Positions 47,733 to 57,506 of a stretch of DNA of 64,000 nucleotides are shown here, piece by piece. This DNA is from Caballeronia insecticola (GTDB lineage Bacteria; Pseudomonadota; Gammaproteobacteria; Burkholderiales; Burkholderiaceae), in contig NC_021288.1 of assembly GCF_000402035.1 (NCBI RefSeq), positions 496,001-560,000 of the forward strand, in the 5' to 3' direction. The notes beneath the pieces were generated by a model. The model was not told where the DNA came from, did not search any database, and saw only the letters and a list, made by a program, of their open reading frames with translations. Position 1 is the stretch's first letter. Each line of letters begins with the position of its first letter. The translations under genes and the position numbers were made by a program.

Positions 47733-47763
47733 AGGCCGCGGACATTCGTCACGCGGCCTTTTT
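47733..47763 (+). terminator. Rho-independent terminator on the plus strand between oxlT and oxc
   Basis: Stem AGGCCGCG / CGCGGCCT with an 11-base loop, followed by TTTTT on the plus strand. Both neighbouring genes run on the minus strand, and there it would not have a T-tract. It therefore suggests an unannotated plus-strand transcript ending here. Confidence 0.65.
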
Positions 47764-47816
47764 GTGCCTTCTGCGCCTTATGTACCTCTGGCGTCCCTGC
47801 GCGAGATCATCGATCC

Positions 47817-49169
47817 TCAGCGCGCCGACGACTTGCTCGGCGCATCCGTCCAGTCCGACTGGAAAGCCATGCCGATGCCCGGCGGCGACGCCGTCTCCGC
47901 GATCGTGTTCTCGATCCAGCGGCGGCGCATCGGAGCGAGGACGAACTTGGCGCACACGCCCGCCGCTATCGACGTGATCGCGGTCGCAATGAACACGGTG
48001 TTCCACGAGCCGAGCGACGCGAGCACCGAGGCGATCGGCACGAGCATCGACGCCGTGCCCTTCGCCGTGTAGAGCGTGCCTGCGTTGGCGGCGGCGTATT
48101 TACTGCCGAAGGTATCGGCGCAGGTGGCCGGGAAAATCGAGAAGATCTCGCCCCAGCAGAGGAAGGTCAGCGCCGCGAACAGCATGAACATGTAAGGACT
48201 CTGGCCAAACTGCATCAGCCCGAGCAGCGCGACCCCTTCGCCCAGAAAGATGATGAACATGGTGTTCTCGCGGCCGATCTTGTCGGAGATAAAGCCGCAT
48301 AGCGGACGCGTGAAGCCGTTGCACAGGTTGTCGATGGAAAGCGTCATCGCGAGCAGCGGCAGCGTGACGCCGAGGATATTCACCGGCATGCTGGCAAAGC
48401 CGTATTCCTTGGCGATCGGCCCGAACTGCGCGGTCGCAATCACACCGCCCGCCGCGACGCACACGAACATCAGATACAGCACCCAGAAAATGGGCGCGCG
48501 CACCATCTGTCCGGTCGTGTAGTCGATTTTCGTCGAGACGATGCGCTTCGCCGGCACGATGCCCTTCGGCGGATTCGGCCGCACGAGCATCAGCGCGAGC
48601 AGGAAGATGCACACGCCCTGAAAGATGCCGAAGAACATGAACGCGTGCTCGTAGCCGGAACGCTGGATCATGTTCGAGATCGGAATGACCGTGACAGCCG
48701 CGCCCGCGCCGAAGCCCGCCGCGGTCAAACCCGCCGCGAGACCGCGCTTGTCCGGAAACCACTTGAGCGCCGTACCGACGCAGGTGCCGTACACGCAACC
48801 GGCGCCGATACCCGCGACCACGGCGGCGATATACAGATGCATGAGCGTGGTGGCATGTGCATCGATGACCCAGCCAATCGCCGCGCAAATTGCGCCGCCC
48901 ATCACCACCGGGCGCGGTCCGAACTTGTCGACGAGCCAGCCTTCGACGGGCACGAGCCACGTCTCAGTGACGATGAAGATGGTGAACGCAGTTTGAATCG
49001 CCGCCTGCCCCCAATGGTGTTTCGCATCCATCGGCATCACGAACAAGGTCCATGCGTACTGAAAGTTGGCGACGAGCCCCATACACACGATGCCGATCGC
49101 CAGCTGCATCCATCTGTTTTGCCGACGCCCGTACGACTGCCCGGACCCAACCGTGTCTGCGATTGCCAT
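47817..49169 (-). CDS. oxlT: Oxalate/formate antiporter (MFS)
   Basis: A 450-residue inner-membrane carrier with 12 helices. It resembles OxlT: RWMQLAIGIVCMGLVANFQY in helix I, VEGWLVDKFGPRPVVMGGAI in the loop 2-3 region, CGFISDKIGRENTMFIIFLG in the second half and the helix XI segment AGTLYTAKGTASMLVP with the substrate-binding lysine of the Oxalobacter protein. It exchanges oxalate for formate across the membrane. It is upstream of oxc on the same strand, with 259 bases between that hold a plus-strand terminator, so oxlT and oxc-frc may have separate promoters. Confidence 0.94.
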   Translation of the reverse strand: MAIADTVGSGQSYGRRQNRWMQLAIGIVCMGLVANFQYAWTLFVMPMDAKHHWGQAAIQTAFTIFIVTETWLVPVEGWLVDKFGPRPVVMGGAICAAIGWVIDAHATTLMHLYIAAVVAGIGAGCVYGTCVGTALKWFPDKRGLAAGLTAAGFGAGAAVTVIPISNMIQRSGYEHAFMFFGIFQGVCIFLLALMLVRPNPPKGIVPAKRIVSTKIDYTTGQMVRAPIFWVLYLMFVCVAAGGVIATAQFGPIAKEYGFASMPVNILGVTLPLLAMTLSIDNLCNGFTRPLCGFISDKIGRENTMFIIFLGEGVALLGLMQFGQSPYMFMLFAALTFLCWGEIFSIFPATCADTFGSKYAAANAGTLYTAKGTASMLVPIASVLASLGSWNTVFIATAITSIAAGVCAKFVLAPMRRRWIENTIAETASPPGIGMAFQSDWTDAPSKSSAR

Positions 49170-49613
49170 GTCTGTCTCCGTTATGTTTCATAGCGCTCGT
49201 GCGGCGCCTGATGTGCTGCAAAAAAAACCGGTGCGGTGCGCCGGTCGCGAGACGGTTATCCGGGGAGTGCCTGATCTGTCGCAGCCGTTTTTAGTCACCG
49301 GTCGCATTGGACGATCGAACCATCATCCCCAACGATTTAAAAAGAATTCGGATGCGCGCCGCAGCGCGTGCGTCTGTGCCGGTCGGCCTTCCAGACCTGA
49401 GGACGAACGGAGAACGCAAGTGCATCCTGCGCGAGAACATCGATAAGGAAAAATTAGAAAAAATTTAGATATCGATTCATGATCGTTAATGGATAAGGTT
49501 TTAGCGCCCGATAGTTTTGTTACACCTCTTACCGCCGCCCAAGCCGGCCGTTACGGAAAGCTTTCAGACGTGCGGTTATACTCAGCGCCGTCTCAAAAAC
49601 AAACGTCCGAACA
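49170..49613. other. Intergenic region between oxlT and the glycine-zipper gene
   Basis: About 440 bases between divergent genes. AT-rich stretches near 49330-49350 and 49440-49500 look like promoters, the second being better placed for the rightward gene. No gene is recognised. Confidence 0.5.
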
Positions 49614-50048
49614 ATGTCAAAACAAATCATTCAGCTTGTTGCTGTCGCAGCACTTTCGGCTGCAGCGTCGATGCCGGTCATGGCCGGCGACATGAACAAC
49701 GCGCTCGGCGGCGCACTCGGCGGCGTGGCCGGAGCGGCACTCGGCGGCGCGGTCGGCGGAAGCACGGGCGCGGTGCTCGGCGGGGCGGTGGGCGGCGGCG
49801 CAGGCGGCGCGGTCACGTCGAACCGTCGCGAGCGCACGGGCGCGATCGTCGGCGGCGCGCTGGGCGGCGGCGCGGGCACGGCGGCAGGCAATGCAATGGG
49901 CGGCAGCGGCGGCGGCCTGATCGGCGCGGCGCTGGGCGGCGGCGCGGGCGCGGCGCTGGGTGGCAATGTTTCGCGCTCGAACTCGTACTCCGACGACTAC
50001 AGCCGCGGACATCACGGCAAGCACCACAAGCATCATCGGCACGATTGA
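49614..50048 (+). CDS. Exported glycine-zipper protein with histidine-rich tail
   Basis: A 144-residue protein. Signal peptide: MSKQIIQLVAVAALSAAASM then PVMAGD. About residues 30-120 are repeated G-x-x-x-G zippers (ALGGALGGVAGAALGGAVGG and similar) able to pack helices in a membrane, interrupted by the polar segment TSNRRERTG. The last 25 residues are polar and rich in histidine (HHGKHHKHHRHD), a possible metal-binding tail. Glycine-zipper proteins include SlyB-like and outer-membrane stability proteins. It is upstream of a CDF exporter gene on the opposite strand, so a link with metal handling is conceivable but unproven. Confidence 0.8.
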   Translation: MSKQIIQLVAVAALSAAASMPVMAGDMNNALGGALGGVAGAALGGAVGGSTGAVLGGAVGGGAGGAVTSNRRERTGAIVGGALGGGAGTAAGNAMGGSGGGLIGAALGGGAGAALGGNVSRSNSYSDDYSRGHHGKHHKHHRHD

Positions 50049-50081
50049 GCGGTGACGGAAAGCGGGCGCGGTTGAGGGACC

Positions 50082-50744
50082 TTACCGCGAAGTGACCTCT
50101 CGTCCCGACGGATGCTCGCGCAGTTCGGCATTGGCCTGCCGGAAGATTTGGAACGCGGATGTCAACGCAAGCGTCGCCATGACTGTCGCGACCGCCAGAT
50201 CCGGCCAGGCGGAACCCGTCCCGAATACACCCAGCGCGGCCAGCAGAACCGCCATGTTGCCGAGCACGTCATTGCGGGTGCACAACCAGACGCTGCGCAT
50301 GTTGCTGTCGCCGTCGCGATATCGATACAGCAGCGCCGCCACCGCCCCGTTCGCGAGCAGCGCGCAGGTTCCGACGATCCCCATGGTCGGCACGCTGGGC
50401 ACGCGATCGATGAAAAAGTGCCACGCCGCCCAGCCCAGTATTCCGACGCCGAACGCGAACATCGTCACGGCCTTCAGCCGGGCGGCACGCGCGCGGGCGC
50501 TCAGGCTCAAGCCCAGAACAAACAGGCTGATGCCGTAATTGGCTGCGTCGCCGAGGAAGTCGAGCGAATCCGCCAGCAGCGACACGGAGCCGCCGCGAAA
50601 TCCCGACGACACTTCGACGCCGAACATCGCGACATTGATCAGCAACGCGATCCAGAGCAATCGCCGATAGCCCTCACGTGGCTGAGGCGGCTAAGGCGGC
50701 TGGTTCGGCTGATCGTCGCAAGGATGACAGCAATGACCCGGCAC
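50082..50744 (-). pseudogene. CDF-family metal exporter gene with in-frame amber codon 18
   Basis: From a GTG at 50744, preceded by GGAGG at ideal distance, the frame reads PGHCCHPCDDQPNQPP, then TAG at 50691-50693, then PPQPREGYRRLLWIALLINV and on to the stop at 50082. After the stop it codes for a CzcD-like cation diffusion facilitator: NVAMFGVEVSSGFRGGSVSLLADSLDFLGDA (the metal-site HxxxD/DxxxD type helix) and four more helices, about 195 residues, without the usual cytoplasmic domain. The cysteine- and histidine-rich start would bind metal. Either the gene is inactivated, a restart at TTG 50660 rescues it, or the TAG is a sequencing error. It is divergent from a MerR-type regulator and has a MerR-style promoter. 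Confidence 0.75.
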
Positions 50745-50773
50745 GGCGGCCTCCGATAACAGTCGAAAAGGCT

Positions 50774-50804
50774 ATCCTGAAGCCTGTAGCCACTACAGGG
50801 TCAA
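50774..50804 (-). promoter_or_regulatory. MerR-type promoter/operator of the CDF exporter gene
   Basis: On the minus strand: TTGACC (-35, 50799-50804), a 19-20 base spacer holding the dyad CCTGTAGTGGCTACAGG (50783-50799), then CAGGAT (-10). Long spacers with a central dyad are the hallmark of MerR-controlled metal promoters. The merR gene begins four bases beyond it in the other direction. Confidence 0.8.
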
Positions 50805-50807
50805 GCC

Positions 50808-51257
50808 ATGACCGCAATGTATTCCATCGGCATGCTGAGCCGGTTTTCGGGCGTCAATATCGAAACGATCCGCTATTACGAAAAGATCGATCTGCTACGC
50901 GCGCCCGGCCGCGCGAGCAACGGATATCGGCAATACGACAGCGCGTCGCTTCAGCGTCTTGCCTTTATCCGGCGGGGCCGTGAGCTTGGTTTCAGTATCG
51001 ATGAGATGCGCGAACTGCTTTCGCTCGCCGACCATCCCGAACGCCCCTGCGCCGACGCCGACGGCATGACCCGCGCCCACCTCGACGACATCGACGGGAA
51101 AATTCGAGACCTTCAGCGAATGCGGCGCGCACTCCGGCAGGTTGCCGATTGCCGTGGCCGGACGGCGGAGCATTGCGAACTTCTACAGGCGCTCGCGATG
51201 CCGGATGCGTCTTCTACCTCACGCCCATCAGCCGATACCCCACGGCCGTTTCGGTGA
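50808..51257 (+). CDS. MerR-family metal-responsive regulator (ZntR/CadR/PbrR type)
   Basis: A 149-residue regulator. The winged helix is MYSIGMLSRFSGVNIETIRY then YEKIDLL; a dimerisation helix follows (LDDIDGKIRDLQRMRRALRQVAD). Metal ligands are suggested by Cys85 (ERPCADADG) and the C-terminal pair CRGRTAEHC, the arrangement of zinc, cadmium or lead sensors. It should repress and activate the divergent CDF exporter promoter, whose dyad lies next to its start. The last 44 bases overlap the 3' end of kdpE on the other strand. Confidence 0.9.
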   Translation: MTAMYSIGMLSRFSGVNIETIRYYEKIDLLRAPGRASNGYRQYDSASLQRLAFIRRGRELGFSIDEMRELLSLADHPERPCADADGMTRAHLDDIDGKIRDLQRMRRALRQVADCRGRTAEHCELLQALAMPDASSTSRPSADTPRPFR

Positions 51258-51909
51258 TGATGTGTTCGGGCTGAGCAGGATCCTTTTCAAGTTTCTGGCG
51301 CAGATGCCCCATATAGACACGCAGATAATGCGCGTTGTCCACTTGCGCCGGCCCCCACACGTCGCGCAGCAACTGCCGATGCGTCAGCACCCTGCCCGCA
51401 TGCCGCATGAGAACCGAAAGCAGCCGATACTCGGTCGGCGTGAGGCGCACCGGCTGACCGGCGCGTGTCACTTCGCGTCTTGCCAGATCGACGACGATCT
51501 CCCCGAACGACACCGCCGGCGCTTCCTCGAGAGCGCGCGTCGTGCGGCGCAACTGCGCGCGAACGCGCGCCAGCAGTTCGGAGACGCCGAAAGGCTTGGT
51601 GAGATAGTCGTCCGCGCCGGCATCGAGCGCGCTGACCTTCATCGCTTCGCTGCTGCGCGCGGACAGCACGATGACCGGCACCTGCGTCCATCCCCGTAAT
51701 TCGCGGATCACGTCGATGCCGTCCGTATCCGGCAGGCCGAGATCGAGCACGACGAGATCGGGCTGCCTCGTGGCGATCTCACGCAGTCCGGCGCGGCCGG
51801 TGTCCGCCTCGACGACCTCCACGTCGTTCGACTGCAACGTCGAGCGAACGAAACGCCGGATCTGCGGATCATCCTCGACGATCAGCACCGTATGCCGCAT
51901 GTCGATCAT
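51214..51909 (-). CDS. kdpE: KdpE response regulator
   Basis: A 231-residue OmpR-type regulator. Receiver: TVLIVEDDPQIRRFVRSTLQ, phosphate-accepting Asp in LVVLDLGLPDTDG, KPFGVSELLAR. Winged-helix output domain: VRLTPTEYRLLSVLMRHAGR and the recognition region YLRVYMGHLRQKLEKDP. It activates kdpFABC when potassium is scarce. Its ATG overlaps the kdpD stop codon (ATGA), so it is translationally coupled to the sensor. Confidence 0.95.
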   Translation of the reverse strand: MIDMRHTVLIVEDDPQIRRFVRSTLQSNDVEVVEADTGRAGLREIATRQPDLVVLDLGLPDTDGIDVIRELRGWTQVPVIVLSARSSEAMKVSALDAGADDYLTKPFGVSELLARVRAQLRRTTRALEEAPAVSFGEIVVDLARREVTRAGQPVRLTPTEYRLLSVLMRHAGRVLTHRQLLRDVWGPAQVDNAHYLRVYMGHLRQKLEKDPAQPEHIITETAVGYRLMGVR

Positions 51910-54710
51910 GACTTCGACTCGCCCGCTTTGTCCGACCGGCGCGCGCTGGCTTCATCCAGTGCGGCTTCTTCGTCGGGCGACATTTCGACGGCAGGCGGCG
52001 TGCCTTCAGCCGGCAGCGTGAACCAGAAGCTCGCTCCCGCGACGCTGCCGTTTTCCAGACGATTCTCGGCGCCGATCTCGCCGCCATGCGCCTCGACGAT
52101 GGCGCGGCATATCGCGAGACCCAGCCCGACGCCGGACTGCGCCGACTCCTTCTCGCCGCGCGTGAATTTCTCGAAGAGCCGCTTCTGCATGCCGGCCTGA
52201 ATGCCCGGACCGCGATCGTCGACACGGACGCGGACGAAGCGCTTCCCGTCCTCCTGCTCCAGCCGCGCGGAGATATCGATGTCCGTGCCCTCCGGCGTAT
52301 ATTTCGCGGCGTTTTCCAGCAGATTGGCGAACAGACGGTCCATCAGGACGGCATCGAGTTGCAGCAAAGGCAAATCCGCGGGAATGCGCGTTTGCACGCG
52401 GCGGCCCATAAGCGTGCGCCTGAGTCCGTTGAGCGCGGCGCCCACGGTTTCCTCCAGCATCGACCATTGTCGATTGAGGCGGATCGCGCCCGCCTGCAGC
52501 CGCGCCATGTCGAGCAGATTCGTCACCAGCCCGCTCATGCGCAGCGCTTCGTCGTGGATCGCGTGCACGAGTTCCTGCGAGCGCGCCGTGCGTTCCTCGC
52601 CGGCCTTGACTTGCTCGTCCAGCAGCGACGCGAAGCCGACAATCGATGTCAGCGGCGTGCGCAGATCGTGCGAGATGGCCGAGAGCAGCGAGTTGCGCAT
52701 GCGCTCCGATTCCATGTTGACGAGCGCGTCCTGCGCGATTTCCACGTAATGCACGCGCTCCAGCGCCAGCGCGATTTGCGCCGCGAAGGTTTCGATCATG
52801 CGCCGCTGCTCGGGAACGGCGAGATCGGCGGTTCGCTGCGCCGCGAAGGCGAGCACGCCGCGTGTGCGCATCGGCGCCTTGAGCGGCAGATAGAGCGCCT
52901 GCGCCGCGGGCAGCGTGTCGGTGCTGCGTCCCGCCGGCTTTTGCTGGTCGTAGACCCATTGCGCGATATCGAGGTCGAGTTCGGTTCGGCCGAGCGTCGT
53001 TTCCGGACTGGCTTCCGCGACCTTCTGCTGCACCTTCTCGCCGCTGTCCGGCAACAGAATGGCGGCCTTCGCCTGAAACACTTCGGCGATATGACGCGTG
53101 CCGATTTCGATGATCTGCTCGGTCATCAGCGCGGCCGCGAGTTCCTTGGTCATCGCGTACATGGCGCCCGTGCGGCGCTCGCGTTGCGACGCGATCCGCG
53201 CTTCGCGGCGCAGGCTGGAAGTCAGATGACTGATCGTGAGCGACGTGAGCAGCATGACCGCGAAGGTCAGCAGATACTGCGTGTCGCCAACCGAAAACGA
53301 CATCACCGGCGCGACGAAAAAATAGTCGAACGCGGCGACCGACAGAAACGACAACATGACGCCCGGCCCACGCCCGAGCCGCACGGCGGCGAAGATCACG
53401 CCGAGCAGATAGAGCATCACGAGGTTCGTCACGGCGAAGCGTTGCGCGGCAAGCGCGCTTGCAACGAGCGTGATTCCCGCGCCAATGGCGAGCGCATACG
53501 CGTAAGCGCGCGGCGGCGAGTGCATGCCGTCCCGCAGCGCGCCGAATGTGAGCGTCGAATGTGGTTGCGTGTCGCGCGTGCCGGTCGATACGAGCGTCAC
53601 GTCGATATCCGCCGCCTGACGGATGATGCGCTCGCTCACCGGCCGGTCGAAGTAACGCTGCCATCCCTGCGCGGCGGAGGCGCTCGCCACCAGCTTCGAT
53701 ACGTTGCGCATGCGCGCATAGTCGATGAGCGTCGCGGCGGCGTCCGCGCCGTCCAGCGTGACGGTTTCCGCGCCGAGTTCGGAGGCGAGCTTGAGCGCGT
53801 CGAGCGTGCGGCGGCGTTGATCGTCGGAGAGACGTTGAAGCTTCGGCGTCTCGACATAGACCGCAAGCCAGTCGGCCTTCAGCGCCGCCGCCAGCCGCGC
53901 CGCCGCGCGTACCAGCGCCGCGCTCTCCGGACCTGGCCCGACGCACGCGATGAGACGCTCGCGCGCCCGCCAGATGCGCTCGATCGACTGATCGGCGCGA
54001 TATTCGCGCATCTGCGCATCGACACGGTCGGCGGTGCGGCGCAGCGCCAGTTCGCGCAGCGCGATGAGATTGCCCTTGCGGAAGAAATTGCGCACCGCGT
54101 TCTCGGCCTGTGTCGGCAGATACACCTTGCCGTCGCGCAGACGGTCGAGCAGTTCCTCGGGCGGAAGATCGACGAGCGTGACTTCATCGGCGAGATCGAA
54201 GACGCGGTCCGGCACCGTCTCCCACACGCGAATGCCCGTGATGCGCCCGACGATATCGTTGAGACTTTCCAGATGCTGCACGTTGACGGTCGTGTACACG
54301 TCGATGCCCGCGTCGAGCAGTTCCTGCACGTCCTGCCAGCGCTTCAAGTGACGCGAGCCCTGCACGTTCGAATGCGCGAGTTCATCGACGAGCACGAGCT
54401 GCGGCTTGCGCGCGAGCGCCGCATCCAGATCGAACTCCGCGAGCAGCCGCCCGCGATAGTCGATGCGCGCCGCCGGCAGCGTGTCCAGACCGTCGAGCAG
54501 CGCGAGTGTCTCCTTGCGGCCATGCGTTTCGACCACGCCGACGACCACATCCACGCCTTCTTCCTGCCGACGGCGCGCGGCCTGCAACATCGCGAACGTC
54601 TTGCCGACACCCGCCGACGCGCCGAAAAACACCTTCAGCCGGCCGCGCTGAAGCTTCTCCTCTTCGCGCTGAAGTTTGTCGAGCAGTTCGTCGGGGTTGG
54701 GGCGGGTCAT
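51906..54710 (-). CDS. kdpD: KdpD sensor histidine kinase
   Basis: A 934-residue inner-membrane sensor. Order: KdpD domain with Walker A (FGASAGVGKTFAM) at about 30-45, a universal-stress-like domain at about 250-370, four membrane helices at about 400-500, a GAF-like segment, HisKA with the phosphorylated histidine in LLSAISHDLRTPLTSIVGFA, and the ATPase (LLENAAKYTPEG, VDDRGPGIQAG, GVGLGLAICRAIVEAHGGEI). It senses low potassium or turgor and phosphorylates KdpE. It begins 34 bases after kdpC. Confidence 0.96.
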   Translation of the reverse strand: MTRPNPDELLDKLQREEEKLQRGRLKVFFGASAGVGKTFAMLQAARRRQEEGVDVVVGVVETHGRKETLALLDGLDTLPAARIDYRGRLLAEFDLDAALARKPQLVLVDELAHSNVQGSRHLKRWQDVQELLDAGIDVYTTVNVQHLESLNDIVGRITGIRVWETVPDRVFDLADEVTLVDLPPEELLDRLRDGKVYLPTQAENAVRNFFRKGNLIALRELALRRTADRVDAQMREYRADQSIERIWRARERLIACVGPGPESAALVRAAARLAAALKADWLAVYVETPKLQRLSDDQRRRTLDALKLASELGAETVTLDGADAAATLIDYARMRNVSKLVASASAAQGWQRYFDRPVSERIIRQAADIDVTLVSTGTRDTQPHSTLTFGALRDGMHSPPRAYAYALAIGAGITLVASALAAQRFAVTNLVMLYLLGVIFAAVRLGRGPGVMLSFLSVAAFDYFFVAPVMSFSVGDTQYLLTFAVMLLTSLTISHLTSSLRREARIASQRERRTGAMYAMTKELAAALMTEQIIEIGTRHIAEVFQAKAAILLPDSGEKVQQKVAEASPETTLGRTELDLDIAQWVYDQQKPAGRSTDTLPAAQALYLPLKAPMRTRGVLAFAAQRTADLAVPEQRRMIETFAAQIALALERVHYVEIAQDALVNMESERMRNSLLSAISHDLRTPLTSIVGFASLLDEQVKAGEERTARSQELVHAIHDEALRMSGLVTNLLDMARLQAGAIRLNRQWSMLEETVGAALNGLRRTLMGRRVQTRIPADLPLLQLDAVLMDRLFANLLENAAKYTPEGTDIDISARLEQEDGKRFVRVRVDDRGPGIQAGMQKRLFEKFTRGEKESAQSGVGLGLAICRAIVEAHGGEIGAENRLENGSVAGASFWFTLPAEGTPPAVEMSPDEEAALDEASARRSDKAGESKS

Positions 54711-54743
54711 CGTTGTTGCTCGTGGTAGTCCATGCTTCTATAT

Positions 54744-55319
54744 TTAGCCCTTGGCCGCATCCAGCGCGAGGTTGAGCCTCAGCACATTGACGCGCGGTTC
54801 GCCGAGCACGCCGAACTGGCGTCCCATGGTCGCCTGCCCGACGAGCGCCTGCACCTGCTCAACCGTCATGCCGCGCGCCTTCGCGACGCGCGCGACCTGA
54901 TACGCGGCCGCCGCCGGGCTGATCTCGGGATCGAGCCCGCTGCCCGATGATGTCACGAGATCGACGGGAATCGCCATCTGATTGGCCGGGTCGGCTGCAT
55001 GCAGCGCGTCGATGCGCCCCTTCACTTCATCCGCAAGCGCGGGGTTCGTCGGCCCGAGATTCGAGCCGCTGGAACTGCCCGCGTTGTACGGATTCGGCGT
55101 CGTGGCCGAGAGACGGCCCCAGAAATACTGGGGCGCGTCGAACTGCTGGCCGATGATGTCCGAGCCGATCACCTTCCCGTTGCGTTCGGTCAAACTGCCA
55201 TTGGCCTGATGATGAAACGCCGCCTGACCGATGGCGGTCACGACCGCGGGATAGATCAGGCCGGTCACCACCGTCAGCGCGACGAACAGCACGAGTGCCG
55301 GGCGAAGAACGTTTTTCAT
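54744..55319 (-). CDS. kdpC: KdpC subunit of the potassium-transporting ATPase
   Basis: A 191-residue membrane-anchored subunit with one N-terminal helix ([20 protein letters not shown]). Conserved segments include [57 protein letters not shown] and [20 protein letters not shown]. It stabilises the KdpA-KdpB complex. It lies 43 bases after kdpB. Confidence 0.96.
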   Translation of the reverse strand: MKNVLRPALVLFVALTVVTGLIYPAVVTAIGQAAFHHQANGSLTERNGKVIGSDIIGQQFDAPQYFWGRLSATTPNPYNAGSSSGSNLGPTNPALADEVKGRIDALHAADPANQMAIPVDLVTSSGSGLDPEISPAAAAYQVARVAKARGMTVEQVQALVGQATMGRQFGVLGEPRVNVLRLNLALDAAKG

Positions 55320-55362
55320 GATGTCATTTTTCCTTTGATTCGATCTCTCTGCAAACGGCGGA

Positions 55363-57492
55363 TCAACTCCAGCCGAGCGCGGTGATGACCATATCGATGA
55401 GCTTGATGAACGGGAACGGCAACAGGAGGCCGCCCAGGCCGTAGATCAGCAGATTACGTCGCAGCAGCGACGCGGCGCCCAGCGCGCGATACTTCACGCC
55501 CTTCAACGCGAGCGGAATCAGAAACACGATGATCAGCGCGTTGAAAATCACCGCCGACAAAATGGCCGACGACGGCGACGCGAGATGCATCACGTCCAGC
55601 ACGCGAAGCTGCGGATAGGTCGTCGCGAACGCAGCCGGGATGATCGCGAAATACTTGGCGACGTCGTTGGCGATGGAAAACGTCGTCAGCGAGCCGCGCG
55701 TCATCAGCATCTGCTTGCCGATCTCGACAATCTCGATCAGCTTGGTCGGATTCGAATCCAGATCGACCATGTTGCCCGCTTCCTTCGCGGCCTGCGTGCC
55801 GGTGTTCATCGCCACGGCGACGTCGGCCTGCGCGAGCGCGGGTGCGTCGTTGGTGCCGTCGCCGGTCATCGCGACCAGACGCCCTTCCGACTGATGCGAG
55901 CGGATCGTCGCGAGCTTCGCCTCGGGTGTCGCTTCGGCGAGGAAATCGTCGACGCCCGCTTCCGCCGCAATCGCCGCCGCGGTCAGGCGGTTGTCGCCGG
56001 TGACCATCACCGTTTTGATGCCCATCTTGCGCAACTCGGCGAAGCGTTCCTTGATGCCGCCCTTCACGATGTCCTTCAACTCGATCACGCCCAGCGCGCG
56101 CGTCGTCCCATGGCTTGTTTCCGCGACGACGAGCGGCGTGCTGCCCCGGCGCGCGACGTCATCGACTGCGGTCTGCACTTCCTGCGGAAAGCGACCGCCG
56201 CGTTCTTCGATATAGCGCTTCAGTGCATCCGCCGAGCCCTTGCGAATTTCGCGCCCCGGCAGATCCACGCCGCTCATGCGCGTCTGCGCGCTGAACGCGA
56301 GGAAGGTCGCGTGCAGCGAGGCCATGTCGCGCTCTCGGATATTGAAGCGCTGCTTGGCCAGCACGACGATGCTGCGGCCTTCCGGCGTTTCATCGGCGAG
56401 CGAGGCGAGTTGCGCGGCGTCGGCGAGATCGCGCTCCTGCACGCCGGGCGCCGCGGTGAATGCCGACGCCTGACGATTGCCGAGCGTGATGGTGCCGGTC
56501 TTGTCGAGCAAGAGAACGTCGACGTCGCCGGCTGCTTCGACCGCGCGGCCCGATGTCGCGATCACGTTCGCCTGCATCATGCGGCTCATGCCCGCCACAC
56601 CGATGGCGGACAGAAGCCCGCCGATAGTCGTCGGAATCAGGCACACGAGCAGCGCGACGAGCGCGGTGATCGTCACGACGTGGCCCTGCTTCGCCGCTTC
56701 GACGGAGAACATCGAGAACGGCAGCAGCGTGGCGGTCGCGAACAGCAGCACGAGCGTGAGCGCGACGAGCAGGATCGTGAGCGCGATCTCGTTGGGCGTC
56801 TTCTGACGCTTCGCGCCTTCGACCATCGCGATCATGCGGTCGAGAAACGCCTCGCCCGGATTGACCGAGACGCGCACCACGATCCAGTCCGAGAGCACGC
56901 GCGTGCCGCCCGTCACCGACGAAAAATCGCCGCCCGACTCGCGGATCACCGGCGCGGATTCGCCCGTGATCGCCGATTCGTCGACGGATGCCACGCCTTC
57001 GATCACTTCGCCGTCGGCGGGAATCACGTCGCCTGTTTCGACCAGCACGACGTCGCCCTTCACGAGATCGGTCGATGTCGTGATGCGGATCGGCGACTTC
57101 GGATGCGGCTCGTTGAGCTTCTTCGCCATCACGTTGTGCTTGGCTTGGCGCAACGACGCGGCCTGCGCCTTCGAGCGCCCTTCGGCGAGCGCTTCCGCGA
57201 AGTTCGCGAAGAGCACGGTGAACCACAGCCACAGCGCGATTGCGAGGATGAAGCCCGCAGGCGCTTCCGCTTGACCGGCGAGCGCCGCGATCCACAGCAC
57301 CGTCGTCAAAATACTGCCGACGTATACGCAGAACATGACGGGATTGCGCAACTGCGTGCGCGGCGCGAGCTTCCTGAACGAATCGACGATTGCGGGTTTG
57401 AGCAGCGTCGGATCGAACATCGAACGCGCCGCCGTGCGCGCCTGCCCCAGATTCTCGGGACGGTGCATCGGTGTTTGATTGGGTTGATTCAT
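55363..57492 (-). CDS. kdpB: KdpB, P-type ATPase catalytic subunit
   Basis: A 709-residue P-type ATPase. The actuator loop TGES is at 176-179, the phosphorylated aspartate is Asp330 in [13 protein letters not shown], and the hinge [15 protein letters not shown] is present. It powers high-affinity potassium uptake through KdpA. The frame runs upstream to 58167 within kdpA, so the start is placed at the ATG 57492 ([20 protein letters not shown]), 14 bases after the kdpA stop. Confidence 0.97.
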   Translation of the reverse strand: MNQPNQTPMHRPENLGQARTAARSMFDPTLLKPAIVDSFRKLAPRTQLRNPVMFCVYVGSILTTVLWIAALAGQAEAPAGFILAIALWLWFTVLFANFAEALAEGRSKAQAASLRQAKHNVMAKKLNEPHPKSPIRITTSTDLVKGDVVLVETGDVIPADGEVIEGVASVDESAITGESAPVIRESGGDFSSVTGGTRVLSDWIVVRVSVNPGEAFLDRMIAMVEGAKRQKTPNEIALTILLVALTLVLLFATATLLPFSMFSVEAAKQGHVVTITALVALLVCLIPTTIGGLLSAIGVAGMSRMMQANVIATSGRAVEAAGDVDVLLLDKTGTITLGNRQASAFTAAPGVQERDLADAAQLASLADETPEGRSIVVLAKQRFNIRERDMASLHATFLAFSAQTRMSGVDLPGREIRKGSADALKRYIEERGGRFPQEVQTAVDDVARRGSTPLVVAETSHGTTRALGVIELKDIVKGGIKERFAELRKMGIKTVMVTGDNRLTAAAIAAEAGVDDFLAEATPEAKLATIRSHQSEGRLVAMTGDGTNDAPALAQADVAVAMNTGTQAAKEAGNMVDLDSNPTKLIEIVEIGKQMLMTRGSLTTFSIANDVAKYFAIIPAAFATTYPQLRVLDVMHLASPSSAILSAVIFNALIIVFLIPLALKGVKYRALGAASLLRRNLLIYGLGGLLLPFPFIKLIDMVITALGWS

Positions 57493-57506
57493 GCTGTCCT
57501 CGAAAA

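Noticed and set aside
52086..54728. 880-codon plus-strand open frame opposite kdpD
   Set aside because: Its arginine-, glutamine- and histidine-rich composition and lack of any family motif mark it as a shadow of the GC-rich kdpD gene.
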